The notes: generated by a model from the sequence alone, not told the origin. A stretch of 64,000 bases of DNA from Acidimicrobiia bacterium (GCA_012959995.1 DUCC01000011.1:1-64000), one strand, 5' to 3'. Positions 18,582-28,322 are shown, counted from the stretch's first letter. Made by a program: numbers and translations.

Positions 18582-19409
18582 ATGGCGGCCCCCCGGCCTG
18601 CCGAACGGCCGCGCCACACGCTGCTCATAATCCTGGCCGCAGCACTGACCCTGCTCACTCTGCAGATACGCGGCGCTCAACCTCTTGATGCTTTCCAGCA
18701 AGGGGTGCGCGACATCATTAGCCCAGTGCGCACACTGGTAGACCGAGGCACCGACCCGCTACAAAATGCTTGGTCGGGTATTTTTAATTACGGCTCGTTA
18801 GAAGCAGAAAATGAGCGCTTAGCCAACGAACTTGCAAGAGTCAGAGGGCTTGTGCTGAGCGACGAAGGAGACCGAGAACTTCTCGAACGCTTACTGGGTG
18901 AAATCGACATTGCTTACACCGACCTCGACACCGTTATCGCTCGTATCTTGGGCACGCCACCCGGCAACTTCGGCACCCACCTCATAGAAATAGACAAGGG
19001 CAGTGACGATGGCCTCCAAGAAGGCCAAGCAGTGGTAACCGGAGCCGGTTTGGTGGGGCGCCTCACCCAAGTAGACCGAGAACGTTCTGTAGTAATTTTG
19101 GCCACGCACCCGGATTTTTCCGTCGGCGTACGCTTGGTTGAATCACAAGATGAAGGACTGGCCAGTGGCACCGGTGGTCATGAACTTCGCATAGAAGCCG
19201 GAGTGCGCCTTGACGCAGTGATCGCCCTCAACGAGGTAGTAGTAACGGCCGGCGGAAGAAGCCGTTTTCCCGCTGACATTCCTGTTGGGCGAGTTACCGT
19301 CCCTGATAACTACGCCGAATATGAGCGTTCAATCCGAGTCGAGTTAGCGGCCAGTTTAGAGAATCTAAGTTTTCTTAATGTGGTCATCAACACTGGCGAA
19401 GATAACTAA
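18582..19409 (+). CDS. mreC: Rod shape-determining protein MreC
   Basis: 275 aa. One N-terminal membrane helix (LLIILAAALTLLTLQ, about 12-27), a coiled-coil stretch (SLEAENERLANELARVRG, about 70-87) and the periplasmic beta-barrel domains with the family motif GLVGRL. It bridges MreB and the penicillin-binding proteins. Three nt after mreB; its TAA shares one base with the mreD ATG (TAATG). Confidence 0.95.
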   Translation: MAAPRPAERPRHTLLIILAAALTLLTLQIRGAQPLDAFQQGVRDIISPVRTLVDRGTDPLQNAWSGIFNYGSLEAENERLANELARVRGLVLSDEGDRELLERLLGEIDIAYTDLDTVIARILGTPPGNFGTHLIEIDKGSDDGLQEGQAVVTGAGLVGRLTQVDRERSVVILATHPDFSVGVRLVESQDEGLASGTGGHELRIEAGVRLDAVIALNEVVVTAGGRSRFPADIPVGRVTVPDNYAEYERSIRVELAASLENLSFLNVVINTGEDN

Positions 19410-19930
19410 TGACTACCCGTCTGCGCTTCACCCTAATTTTGTTAACCGCCGGGTTGCTGCAAGCCACCGTGCTGGCTGAGTTTCGCTTTCTGGGGGTATC
19501 GGTAGAACTCTTGTTGCTGGTCACCGTCTTAGTGGCTTTTCATGGGGGCCCCGAACGAGGTGCCTGGGTGGGCTTGGCGGCCAGCCTTATTCAAGATGCC
19601 CTTACCGGAGCCCCTTTTGGTATACACGCCCTGATCTACGCCCCGCTCGCTATTGGAGTTAGCAGCCTCGAAGACCGCACGGTCGGGGCAAGCTCGGCCC
19701 TAAACGGGTTAGGACTGGCGCTGGTAGTGGCCTCAGGAAGTGTCCTAGTATCCATAGCGGGGCTTCTCTTTGGCCAAATAGCGATACCGCTTGAGACGCT
19801 GGGCGAACGGGCCCTAGTGGCTGGCTTTCTGACTGCCCTAATAGCCAAACCAGTTAACGAAGCCATTCGCTGGTCGGTCGACGGAGTTGTCGCCGGGGAA
19901 ATTGAACTCCGCAACCCCCAGAACATCTGA
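19409..19930 (+). CDS. mreD: Rod shape-determining protein MreD
   Basis: 173 aa, mostly hydrophobic with about five membrane segments (for example FTLILLTAGLLQATVLA near the start). Weakly conserved family; the assignment rests on length, topology and position between mreC and mrdA, with one-base stop/start overlaps at both ends. Confidence 0.92.
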   Translation: MTTRLRFTLILLTAGLLQATVLAEFRFLGVSVELLLLVTVLVAFHGGPERGAWVGLAASLIQDALTGAPFGIHALIYAPLAIGVSSLEDRTVGASSALNGLGLALVVASGSVLVSIAGLLFGQIAIPLETLGERALVAGFLTALIAKPVNEAIRWSVDGVVAGEIELRNPQNI

Positions 19931-22179
19931 TGGATACCAACAGTCGCTACCGTATGCGCATGCTGGCCGTCGTGGCCTTTTCGCTCTTTGCGGCGCTCAC
20001 CGCTCGACTTTGGTTTTTGCAGGTCTTGACCGGAGAAGAAGCAGCGGCGGTGGCCCAAACAAATATTTTACGAGAAATACGAGTGCCCGCCCTCCGCGGT
20101 CGCATCGTTGATGTAGAAGGGCGCACCTTGGTTGGAAACCGCCTTACCACCATGGTGACCATTAATCGTCGCTCACTGGCCGACGCCGATCTGACCAGTG
20201 AACAACGTCAAACCATGTTGACAGAAATAGCGCAAGAGGTAAACAGCTCAGGACTCTTGCTTAAGGTCATCGATATCGAACGCTCACTAAGTGACCCCTC
20301 GTTCGGCAGTTACGACGACGTGCCCATAGCGATAGATGTCGACGAAGAACTCTTGATTTATTTTGGTGAACGACCCGAAACATTCCCCGGAGTAAAGGTG
20401 GTCGATAGTACGGTCCGGGCCTACCTTTATGGTGATCTGGCCAGTCATATTTTGGGGTGGGTAGGGCCCATAAACGACGGCGAGCATTCCAGCCGAAGAC
20501 CTCCAGAAAACAAGGCCTACAGTCTTCGCGATGAAATAGGTAAAGCCGGTATTGAACTGATGTTCGAAAACGACTTACGGGGGGTAGCAGGCCGGCGCAT
20601 CGTAGAAGTAGACCGTCTCGGGCAGATAGTTCGAGAACGAGAAGAACTCTTCATCGCTCCCATTCCTGGTGACGATGTGCGCCTCACCCTAGATATAGAT
20701 GTGCAGTACTTGGTAGAAAGTGAGTTGGAGCGAACAATTTTTGCGCAACGCTTAGTGGCTCCAATCAAAGAAGAAGACGCCGAAGAAGACCCCCCAGAGT
20801 TTGAAGTACCAGGGGGAGCGGTGGTAATCCTCGACCCCACCAACGGCGATGTGGTGGCTATGGCCTCTTACCCCACCTTTGACCCCAACGAATCCATCGG
20901 GGGGTTTAGCCGGGACCAGTGGGCGGCCCTCAACGACCCTCTTAACGACCTGCCCATGTTTAACCGGGCCATTCAAGGCGAATACGCCCCCGGGTCTACC
21001 TTTAAACTCTTCACCGCCCACGCCGCATGGCACGAAGAAGTCTTTGGCGTGGGCATGGTGAAGCCCGCAGACGAACCATGGGATGACCCCGGCTACTACC
21101 GCCTGAAAAGTTGCGTCGGGGACACCAACGATTCGGCCTCGGCCGGAGGCTGCATGTTTCGCAACGCCGGGTCCGTCCCCTACCCACAAGTAGATTTAGT
21201 GCGCGCCTTTACCGTGTCGAGCGATGTGTACTTTTACATCATTGGCGAATCTATTTACATCAACGCTCAACACAACGAAACAGCTATACAAGACACGGCA
21301 GAAGAATACGGCATGGGCTTCGAAACCGGAATCGCCTTGCCCTTTGAACAAGACGGGTTTTTGCCCACTCCAGACAAACGCCAAGATCGCCACGACGCCA
21401 ATCCGGTAGCTTTCCCTAGTGCCCGCTGGTACCCCGGAGACAACGTAAACACCGCCATCGGTCAAGGTGGCGTTTTGGTGACCCCCCTGCAGTTGGCCAA
21501 CGCTTACGCCACTTTTGCCAATAACGGCACCCTCTGGTCGCCCAACATTGCGGCAGAGGTCGCTACCCAAGAAGGCGACTCCATACGAACCTTTGGCCCA
21601 CGAGCCATGGCCAGCGTCGAGATAGACCCGGAGTTTCGTGTGCGAGCCCTCGCCGGGCTAACCGGGGTAACCAGCGACGAAGACGGCACTGCGTACGACG
21701 CCTTTAACGGTCGCTCTACCGGGGGAACCTATTTTCCCTTAGAAGAGTTTCCGGTAGCGGCAAAAACCGGGACCGCCGAAGTGCGAGGCAAAGCCGACAC
21801 CTCACTCTTTGCCGCCTTCGGGCCAGCCGAAAACCCGTCGTTTTCCATCGTGGCCATTTTGGAAGAAGCAGGCTTTGGTAGCCGTGTGGCCGCCCCCTTA
21901 GTTTCACGGATCCTCAATCAACTGCTCACCGATGCCGTAGCCGAAGCGCCATCGGCCGCCGAAAGCTATGCCCAAGCGGCGGCGCTTCCGCTGTGTTTGA
22001 GCTGGCAAGAATGGATGACCGGCGATCGTCTCTCACAGCTTGAAGGGTCACGCTCTGCCGCTGACACCGAAACGGGTCCAGTGATTGAGGCCGATGGGAA
22101 AGTACGAGTACGCGGCATGCTCATTGAATGCCGAGTGCTGCTGGCGGACTACGGCTTCCTGGCCGGAGGATCCTCATGA
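19930..22179 (+). CDS. mrdA: Penicillin-binding protein 2 (peptidoglycan D,D-transpeptidase)
   Basis: 749 aa class B PBP of the elongasome. One N-terminal membrane helix (MLAVVAFSLFAALTARLWFLQV), the dimerisation/pedestal domain, then the transpeptidase with S356-T-F-K359 as the active-site motif, SSD in place of SxN, and K612-T-G614. The segment between the SxxK and KTG motifs is long (many insertions such as CVGDTNDSASAGGC, with two cysteines), and about 90 residues follow the transpeptidase core. It cross-links wall made by the partner RodA encoded next (ATGA overlap). Confidence 0.95.
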   Translation: MDTNSRYRMRMLAVVAFSLFAALTARLWFLQVLTGEEAAAVAQTNILREIRVPALRGRIVDVEGRTLVGNRLTTMVTINRRSLADADLTSEQRQTMLTEIAQEVNSSGLLLKVIDIERSLSDPSFGSYDDVPIAIDVDEELLIYFGERPETFPGVKVVDSTVRAYLYGDLASHILGWVGPINDGEHSSRRPPENKAYSLRDEIGKAGIELMFENDLRGVAGRRIVEVDRLGQIVREREELFIAPIPGDDVRLTLDIDVQYLVESELERTIFAQRLVAPIKEEDAEEDPPEFEVPGGAVVILDPTNGDVVAMASYPTFDPNESIGGFSRDQWAALNDPLNDLPMFNRAIQGEYAPGSTFKLFTAHAAWHEEVFGVGMVKPADEPWDDPGYYRLKSCVGDTNDSASAGGCMFRNAGSVPYPQVDLVRAFTVSSDVYFYIIGESIYINAQHNETAIQDTAEEYGMGFETGIALPFEQDGFLPTPDKRQDRHDANPVAFPSARWYPGDNVNTAIGQGGVLVTPLQLANAYATFANNGTLWSPNIAAEVATQEGDSIRTFGPRAMASVEIDPEFRVRALAGLTGVTSDEDGTAYDAFNGRSTGGTYFPLEEFPVAAKTGTAEVRGKADTSLFAAFGPAENPSFSIVAILEEAGFGSRVAAPLVSRILNQLLTDAVAEAPSAAESYAQAAALPLCLSWQEWMTGDRLSQLEGSRSAADTETGPVIEADGKVRVRGMLIECRVLLADYGFLAGGSS

Positions 22180-23321
22180 CCAACCCCCGATTGCCGCAAG
22201 AAAGTCGACCAACCTTATTGCGACACGTTGACTACTTGCTGCCGATCTTTGCCGCTCTTATCTCTGCCGTAGGAGTAGCCATGGTTTACTCCGCCACTCG
22301 AGGACCGGCTACCGAACTTCTACCCGCCCAAACCCGCTACCTCGAACGACACCTCACTTTTGTGCTCATCGGGTTGCTTGCCATGTTTGTTACGGCACTG
22401 ATAGGCCACCGGTTTGCCCAACGCATGGCAGTAGCTCTCTACGGTGGGATGCTGGTTCTTTTAATGGCAGTTTTGGTAGCGGGCGTAGAGGTCAAAGGGG
22501 CCCGCGCTTGGTTTCAATTTGCGGGCTACCAACTACAGCCCTCCGAATTCGGCAAACCGATAATCATCGTGGTGTTGGCCGCTTGGTTTGGCTCGGTAGA
22601 AACCGTCAATACCCAGCGACTAGTAGCCGGGCTTGCCATGGTGGCTCTACCAACCCTCATTATTTTGAAACAACCCGACCTAGGAACGGTGCTGGTTTAT
22701 GGAGCTATAACGGCCGGGATGACCATGGTGGCGGGGGTAAAAGGTCGCCACCTATTTATTTTGGCGCTTCTGGCCGTGACCGGAACCGTAGTGGTGTTGC
22801 AATCAGATCGTTTAGCGAGTTACCAAGTGGACCGTCTACTGGTTTTCATAGACGGCGAATCAAACTCAGGCGCCCGTTACAACTTAGAACAAGCACAAAT
22901 CGCCATCGGCAACGGAGGCCTCACCGGAAAAGGCCTATTTCAAGGGACGCAAAACAACTCCAACCTGGTACCGGAACAACAAACCGACTTTATTTTTACG
23001 GTGATCGGCGAAGAAACCGGCTTCGTGGGCAGCGTGGCCGTGTTGGGCCTTATGGCTTTGCTCCTGGTGCGCATCTGGCGTATTGGGCAAATCGCCGACG
23101 ACCGCTTCGGATTATTACTTTCGGCCGGGGTGTTCTCAATGATCCTGTTTCAAATTTTTCAAAGCGTGGGCATGGCTATCGGCATTATGCCCATTACTGG
23201 GATTCCCTTACCACTGGTGAGTTACGGCGGGTCATCGGTACTCAGCACCTTTTTGGCTCTCGGGCTCGTACAAAGTGTGCACATGCGTCGCCACGACTAC
23301 CGTTATTCCAGCACTTTCTAA
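22176..23321 (+). CDS. rodA: Rod shape-determining peptidoglycan glycosyltransferase RodA
   Basis: 381 aa from ATG 22176 (ATGA overlap with mrdA; an in-frame upstream ATG at 22128 lies inside mrdA and is not needed). SEDS-family polytopic enzyme with about ten membrane segments. Family motifs include GARYNLEQAQIAIGNGGLTGKG, the conserved PEQQTDFIFTVIGEETGFVG and the C-terminal GIPLPLVSYGGSS. Polymerises lipid II with PBP2. Confidence 0.96.
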   Translation: MTNPRLPQESRPTLLRHVDYLLPIFAALISAVGVAMVYSATRGPATELLPAQTRYLERHLTFVLIGLLAMFVTALIGHRFAQRMAVALYGGMLVLLMAVLVAGVEVKGARAWFQFAGYQLQPSEFGKPIIIVVLAAWFGSVETVNTQRLVAGLAMVALPTLIILKQPDLGTVLVYGAITAGMTMVAGVKGRHLFILALLAVTGTVVVLQSDRLASYQVDRLLVFIDGESNSGARYNLEQAQIAIGNGGLTGKGLFQGTQNNSNLVPEQQTDFIFTVIGEETGFVGSVAVLGLMALLLVRIWRIGQIADDRFGLLLSAGVFSMILFQIFQSVGMAIGIMPITGIPLPLVSYGGSSVLSTFLALGLVQSVHMRRHDYRYSSTF

Positions 23322-23365
23322 ACCAGAACGGCCAATAACTGGCACCCCCACGGGCGCTCCTGCGG

Positions 23366-23371
23366 TAGTAT
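23366..23371 (+). promoter_or_regulatory. -10 box, leaderless radical SAM gene
   Basis: TAGTAT, nine nt before ATG 23381, no Shine-Dalgarno. Confidence 0.5.
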
Positions 23372-23380
23372 GAGTACCTT

Positions 23381-25312
23381 ATGCCCTCCCTATGGCCACA
23401 ACTTGAGGTTCTTTTGGACCAGGTGCAAAAGCCGGCCCGCTACATCGGTTGCGAAGACGGTGCCGTAACCCCCAAACACCGTCCCGACAAAGCAGCGTGG
23501 TTGCTGATCTACCCCGACACCTACGAAGTTGGCCTACCTAATCAAGGGTTACAAATACTTTACGAAATCCTGAACGAACGCCCCGACGCAGTGGCGGAAC
23601 GTTCCTATGCCCCTTGGACCGATATGGCCGGGGTTCTCCGCAACAATCGACTGCCGCTCTTTTCGGTAGATACCCACCGCCCAGCTGCCGATTTCGATGT
23701 GTTGGCTTTCAACCTTTCGGCCGAGTTGGTGTACACCAATCTTTTAGAATGCTTAGATCTGGCCGGGGTGCCTATTCGCTCCGCAGACCGGCGACCCGAA
23801 GACCCTCTAGTGATAGTGGGCGGGCACTGCACCTACAACCCAGAACCCATTGCGGATTTCATAGATGCCGCAGTGCTTGGAGACGGCGAAGAAGTAGTTT
23901 CCGAAATTACCGAAGTGGTGACCGGCTGGAAAGCTTCCGGCCGCACCTCGCGAGAAGGAGCGCTACGCGCTCTGGCCGGCATAGAAGGGGTGTACGTGCC
24001 GGCGGCTTACACAGTTTCTTACGACGGGCAAGCCATTTCGGGCGTTGAATCTCGCTGGCCCGAGGCCCCCGAAGTAGTCGAAAAACGCACGGTGGCCGAC
24101 CTCGCTGATTGGCCATACCCCAAAAATCAACTGGTTCCGCTCACCGAAGTAGTCCACGATCGTTTAAACGTTGAAGTGTTTCGCGGCTGCACCCGAGGAT
24201 GCCGCTTCTGCCAAGCTGGCATGATCACCCGGCCGGTACGCGAACGTCCGGCCGACCAAGTACGAACCATGATCACCAACGGTTTGCAACGCACTGGGTA
24301 CGACGAAGTGGCGTTGACCTCGCTCAGCACCGCAGACTTCAGCGGCATCGAAGAAGTGGTAGCGGCCACCGTGAACGACGCAGACTGTGGGCAAGTCTCG
24401 GTATCGCTGCCCAGCCTCCGAGTCGACGCCTTTACGGTAGGTATCGCTGCAGAATTGCAACGGGCTCGCCGTACCGGTTTGACCTTCGCCCCCGAAGCGG
24501 GCTCTTGGCGCATGCGTCAGGTTATAAACAAGTTGATCAGCGAAGACGACCTTTACCATGCGGTGGAATCTGCCTACTCGCAAGGCTGGCGGCGCATGAA
24601 ATTATATTTCTTAACCGGGCTACCAACTGAAACCGACGAAGACACGTTGGCCATCATGGACATGGCGAGAAAATGTGTGGAGATGGGCAAGACTCATCAA
24701 CGGAGCCCCTCGGTAACGGTTTCTATTGGCGGTTTCGTGCCGAAACCCTTTACTCCATTTCAATGGTTCGGGCAAAACACCGAAGAGGAACTTCGCCGCA
24801 AAATATATTTGTTACGCGATGACGCCAAAAAGTCACGCAACGTTCAAATGAAATGGCATGACTCGCGAGCCACCGTGGTGGAAGGGCTCATGAGTCGCGG
24901 CGACCGACGCTTAGGGCCAGTCATCGAAGACGTATGGCGAGCCGGGGGAGTGTTTCAAGAGTGGAGCGAACACTTCGATATTTCTTTATGGACCGAAGCC
25001 TTAGAACGACACGGGTTATCTTTTGAAGGGTACGTTTACCGGCACCGCACCGAAGACGAAATAATGCCCTGGGATCACCTTTCGGCCGGACTTCACAAAG
25101 ACTTCTTGTGGCAAGAATGGCGAGACGCCCTCAACGAAGTAGGCCTCGAAGATTGCCGCTGGACCCCCTGCTATGACTGCGGCGCTTGCACCGGATACGG
25201 CATCGAACACGTAGTGGCCTCCGCCGTGCCTCCGGCCGGAGGCAGTCAAGGCACCGGCCAACCCAGCAACGGGGGAGCAGTACCGGTGCAACTCTCCGGC
25301 CTGAAATCATGA
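23381..25312 (+). CDS. TIGR03960-type radical SAM protein with B12-binding-like N-terminus
   Basis: 643 aa. The N-terminal third resembles a cobalamin-binding Rossmann domain (YPDTYEVGLPNQGLQILYEIL), followed by a radical SAM core with the CxxxCxxC cluster ligands C270, C274 and C277 (RGCTRGCRFCQAG). More cysteines lie at the C-terminus (CRWTPCYDCGACTGYG), probably a further metal or iron-sulphur site. The family is widespread and usually precedes the DUF2344 gene, as here (ATGA overlap), and RNase G/E; its reaction is not established to my knowledge. An RNA or ribosome modification is a reasonable guess from the neighbours. Confidence 0.88.
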   Translation: MPSLWPQLEVLLDQVQKPARYIGCEDGAVTPKHRPDKAAWLLIYPDTYEVGLPNQGLQILYEILNERPDAVAERSYAPWTDMAGVLRNNRLPLFSVDTHRPAADFDVLAFNLSAELVYTNLLECLDLAGVPIRSADRRPEDPLVIVGGHCTYNPEPIADFIDAAVLGDGEEVVSEITEVVTGWKASGRTSREGALRALAGIEGVYVPAAYTVSYDGQAISGVESRWPEAPEVVEKRTVADLADWPYPKNQLVPLTEVVHDRLNVEVFRGCTRGCRFCQAGMITRPVRERPADQVRTMITNGLQRTGYDEVALTSLSTADFSGIEEVVAATVNDADCGQVSVSLPSLRVDAFTVGIAAELQRARRTGLTFAPEAGSWRMRQVINKLISEDDLYHAVESAYSQGWRRMKLYFLTGLPTETDEDTLAIMDMARKCVEMGKTHQRSPSVTVSIGGFVPKPFTPFQWFGQNTEEELRRKIYLLRDDAKKSRNVQMKWHDSRATVVEGLMSRGDRRLGPVIEDVWRAGGVFQEWSEHFDISLWTEALERHGLSFEGYVYRHRTEDEIMPWDHLSAGLHKDFLWQEWRDALNEVGLEDCRWTPCYDCGACTGYGIEHVVASAVPPAGGSQGTGQPSNGGAVPVQLSGLKS

Positions 25313-26106
25313 CTCGGGTACGGGTACGTTTTTCAAAATTAGGAAAAATACGTTTCACCAGCCATCGTGACGTGGCCCGCATTTGGGAACGCACCCTCCG
25401 AAAAGCCAAAATCGAAGTGAGCTACAGCGAAGGATTTTCGCCGCGGCCTAAACTTTCTTTCGGCCTTGCCCTATCTAACGGTTACGAGTCATTTGCCGAA
25501 TACCTCGAAATCGAGTTAGCAGCCGACGACGAACTCACCCCAGAAGGCACAGAAAAAATTAAAGAACAACTAAATGCTACACTGCCTGTTGGCCTTGAAG
25601 TACAAGCAATAGCGGTCGCCAGCCGTAAAGACGAATCGCTACAGCAAGCCGTTCGCTCCTGTACTTGGCGCTTTGACATTGACGATCTTGATATTTCGGG
25701 CGCTCAAGACTGGGTCGACTCGGTACTAGGGGCTGAAGAAATCGTGGTGGAAAGAGAACGTAAAGGCAAAGTAGTCGTGGAAGACCTCCGCCAGCAGATA
25801 CTCTTTATACAAGTCGTCGAGGCTACGGATCACGGAGTAAGGCTTTTAGCTGAACTCGGTACCCAACCTCGAGCACTTCGACCGACAGAGTTTCTGGCGG
25901 TCTCCGATCCGCCGCTAAAGGCACGGTACGTGTGCAGAATGAATCAATGGATGTTGCAGGGCGACGAACGCGTCGAACCGCTGTCGGTAAACGCCGGCCC
26001 TGCCCCGTTCGCCACCTTGGCGGACGTGACGAGAAGGGAATCAACCAATGTCCGAACCAACGGACGCGCCTGCTCAGACGGGCCACACCAACCAGGGGTC
26101 ATCTGA
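25309..26106 (+). CDS. TIGR03936 / DUF2344 radical SAM-associated protein
   Basis: 265 aa from ATG 25309, which overlaps the radical SAM stop by four nt. The family N-terminus VRVRFSKLGKIRFTSHRDVARIWER and the SEGFSPRPKLSFGLAL block are clear. In other genomes this domain is sometimes fused to the radical SAM protein, so the two probably act together; the function is unknown. Its last 59 nt overlap the start of the RNase G/E gene in another frame, and the C-terminal residues (RTNGRACSDGPHQ...) look unconserved. Confidence 0.85.
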   Translation: MTRVRVRFSKLGKIRFTSHRDVARIWERTLRKAKIEVSYSEGFSPRPKLSFGLALSNGYESFAEYLEIELAADDELTPEGTEKIKEQLNATLPVGLEVQAIAVASRKDESLQQAVRSCTWRFDIDDLDISGAQDWVDSVLGAEEIVVERERKGKVVVEDLRQQILFIQVVEATDHGVRLLAELGTQPRALRPTEFLAVSDPPLKARYVCRMNQWMLQGDERVEPLSVNAGPAPFATLADVTRRESTNVRTNGRACSDGPHQPGVI

Positions 26107-27685
26107 CTCCGTAGATAAGCCAAAGGTCGGCGATAGCCGTCCCGCCCCAACCGATCAGCCGCAAGTCGGTGACAGCCGGCCTGCGCCAGAAAATAATACT
26201 GAGGCAAATGGGCAACCAAAAAACGAGGGCAGCCGCAAACGTCGGCGCCGTCGCGGGGGCCGCAATAAAGGCCGCAGCGGGGGAGGGTCGTCGCAAAACG
26301 GCAACAACCCGGTCGAAGCGGTCACCAACGACGGCCCGATAGAACTTGATGCAGAAACTCTTAAACGCCGCCGCGGTCGCGAACGGCGAGGTAAGCCCAT
26401 CGGTCGCTACACCATGTGTGTCAGCGTGTCTGGGGCCAGCACCCAAGTAGCGGTATTAGAAGGCCGGGTGCTTATCGAGCACTACTTGTCTCGCCCCTCC
26501 GACGACGTAGCCGAAATACACGGCAACGTGTATCTGGGCAAAGTACAAAACGTACTTCCGGGCATGGAAGCAGCATTCGTAGATATCGGCACCCCAAAAA
26601 ATGCTGTGCTTTATCGAGGCGACTTGCAGTTTGATCCCAAAGATGTGGGTGGAAAAAGCCGCCCCCGTATTGAACAAGTATTAAACGCTAAACAAGTCAT
26701 CGTGTGTCAGGTTTCTAAAAACCCCATCGCCCACAAAGGGGCGCGCCTCACCCAAGAGGTTTCGCTTCCCGGGCGTTTTGTAGTTCTGGTGCCCAACAGC
26801 AGCACCTACGGCATTTCTAAACGACTGCCAGAAACCGAACGCAAACGTTTGCGCCGCATTTTGGATCGAGTAAAACCAGAACAACACGGCATCATCGTGC
26901 GCACCGCAGCCGAAAACATTACCGACGAAGAACTCGAACGTGATGTCAGTCGTCTGGTGCAACAATGGGACGACATCGAAAATTTGGCTAAAAAATCCAA
27001 CGCACCGGCTCTGTTGTACCGCGAACCTGAATTGGCCTTCCGTTTTATCCGTGAAGAGTTCAACAAAGACTTCCGCTCGGTGCTTATTGATGATCAGGAA
27101 ATGTACGAACGAGTACGTACCTACGTCGAAGGGGTGAACCCGGCCTTGGTTGATCGCATCCAGTTCTACGATCCCCAGAACGAAAACTTGCCATTATTCG
27201 AACGCCAACACATACACGAACAACTGCGCAAAGCCTTAGATCGTAAAGTTTGGTTGCCTTCTGGGGGTTCACTAATTATTGAACACACCGAAGCACTTAC
27301 GGTGATCGACGTCAACACCGGAAAAAACGTGGGCAAATCAAGCCTGGAAGAAACCGTTTTCCGCAACAACCTCGAAGCAGCCGAAGAAGTAGCGCAGCAA
27401 CTTCGTTTACGAGACATCGGTGGCATCATCGTTATTGACTTTGTCGATATGGAAGTTCGCTCCAACCGAGAAGCAGTAGCCACCACCCTGCGTGACGCCT
27501 TGTCTCGAGATAAAACCCGCAACCAGGTATTCGATATTTCTGAACTGGGTTTAGTCGAGATGACCCGCAAACGCATCGGAGAAGGATTGTTGGAAGCTTT
27601 CACCACGGCCTGCCAAGATTGCGAAGGCCGCGGCCACCTTTTAGACGAAAACTTGTTGGGTTCCGGCACAAAGGGTGCCCGATGA
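26048..27685 (+). CDS. rng: Ribonuclease G/E
   Basis: 545 aa endoribonuclease for mRNA decay and rRNA/tRNA processing. The first 110 residues are low-complexity: two copies of VGDSRPAP, then an arginine/lysine/glycine-rich stretch (RKRRRRRGGRNKGRSGGGS) likely to bind RNA. The S1 domain follows (about 140-220), then the catalytic DNase I-like domain with LTVIDVNTGKNVG and IIVIDFVDM carrying the metal-binding aspartates, MTRKRIGEGL, and the zinc-link CQDCEGRGH. Start ATG 26048 has GAAGGGA upstream and lies 59 nt inside the DUF2344 gene. Followed by the L21 and L27 genes, a common actinobacterial order. Confidence 0.95.
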   Translation: MSEPTDAPAQTGHTNQGSSDSVDKPKVGDSRPAPTDQPQVGDSRPAPENNTEANGQPKNEGSRKRRRRRGGRNKGRSGGGSSQNGNNPVEAVTNDGPIELDAETLKRRRGRERRGKPIGRYTMCVSVSGASTQVAVLEGRVLIEHYLSRPSDDVAEIHGNVYLGKVQNVLPGMEAAFVDIGTPKNAVLYRGDLQFDPKDVGGKSRPRIEQVLNAKQVIVCQVSKNPIAHKGARLTQEVSLPGRFVVLVPNSSTYGISKRLPETERKRLRRILDRVKPEQHGIIVRTAAENITDEELERDVSRLVQQWDDIENLAKKSNAPALLYREPELAFRFIREEFNKDFRSVLIDDQEMYERVRTYVEGVNPALVDRIQFYDPQNENLPLFERQHIHEQLRKALDRKVWLPSGGSLIIEHTEALTVIDVNTGKNVGKSSLEETVFRNNLEAAEEVAQQLRLRDIGGIIVIDFVDMEVRSNREAVATTLRDALSRDKTRNQVFDISELGLVEMTRKRIGEGLLEAFTTACQDCEGRGHLLDENLLGSGTKGAR

Positions 27686-27743
27686 CCGCAAAAAGCAAAA
27701 AAATTACGTCCACCACTTTGGTGGCGACGGGATATAAAAAGGA

Positions 27744-27749
27744 TAGTCT
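27744..27749 (+). promoter_or_regulatory. -10 box, leaderless rplU
   Basis: TAGTCT, nine nt before ATG 27759. A six-bp hairpin (27710-27724) without a U tract lies just upstream. Confidence 0.55.
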
Positions 27750-27758
27750 GGAGCCACT

Positions 27759-28067
27759 ATGTATGCAGTAATCGCCACAGGCGGAAAGCAATATCGAGTC
27801 GAAGAAGGCCAACGAGTTGTGGTAGAGCGCCTCGGGGACTTAGGTACCGACGTTGAACTCACCCCAATCATGGTGGTGGACGGCGACGATACTTTGGCCA
27901 CCCCAGATGCTTTGGCCAGCGCTAAAGTCACCGCCCGCATTGTGGGCGATGCTTCCGGCCCTAAGATTCGTGGCTTTACCTACAAGAACAAAAGCAACCA
28001 GCGTCGCCGCTGGGGGCATCGTCAGCACTTGGCTGAAATCGAAATCACCGCAATCACAAGGGGTTAA
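27759..28067 (+). CDS. rplU: 50S ribosomal protein L21
   Basis: 102 aa, full length. Typical start MYAVIATGGKQYRVEEGQ and C-terminal signature with KIRGFTYKNKSNQRRRWGHRQ. Leaderless start; rpmA follows after three nt. Confidence 0.98.
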   Translation: MYAVIATGGKQYRVEEGQRVVVERLGDLGTDVELTPIMVVDGDDTLATPDALASAKVTARIVGDASGPKIRGFTYKNKSNQRRRWGHRQHLAEIEITAITRG

Positions 28068-28070
28068 GAG

Positions 28071-28322
28071 ATGTCAAAGACCAAAGGTGGCGGTTCAACC
28101 CGCAACGGCCGGGACTCCAACGCACAACGCTTGGGCGTCAAGGTTTACGACGGTGGTGAAGTAACCGCTGGATCAATCATCGTGCGCCAACGAGGCACCA
28201 AGTTTCACCCCGGCAGCAACGTCGGTCGCGGCAAGGACGACACCTTGTTTGCCACCGCTGACGGAGTAGTAAAATTTGGTCGCCGTGGCGGCCGCAAACT
28301 GGTCGACATTCTGGTTGACTAG
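28071..28322 (+). CDS. rpmA: 50S ribosomal protein L27
   Basis: 83 aa. [20 protein letters not shown] and [15 protein letters not shown] are the L27 signatures. The N-terminal extension cleaved in Firmicutes is absent; the protein begins directly with the tail that reaches the peptidyl-transferase centre. Operon end: a terminator lies 42 nt downstream. Confidence 0.98.
   Translation: MSKTKGGGSTRNGRDSNAQRLGVKVYDGGEVTAGSIIVRQRGTKFHPGSNVGRGKDDTLFATADGVVKFGRRGGRKLVDILVD

Noticed and set aside
26105..26195. Tandem repeat coding for two VGDSRPAP units in rng
   Set aside because: Only two diverged copies inside a low-complexity linker; not a repeat array of interest.
27710..27724. Hairpin CCACCA/TGGTGG between rng and rplU
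   Set aside because: Six-bp stem with a 3-nt loop and no U tract; too weak to call a terminator.
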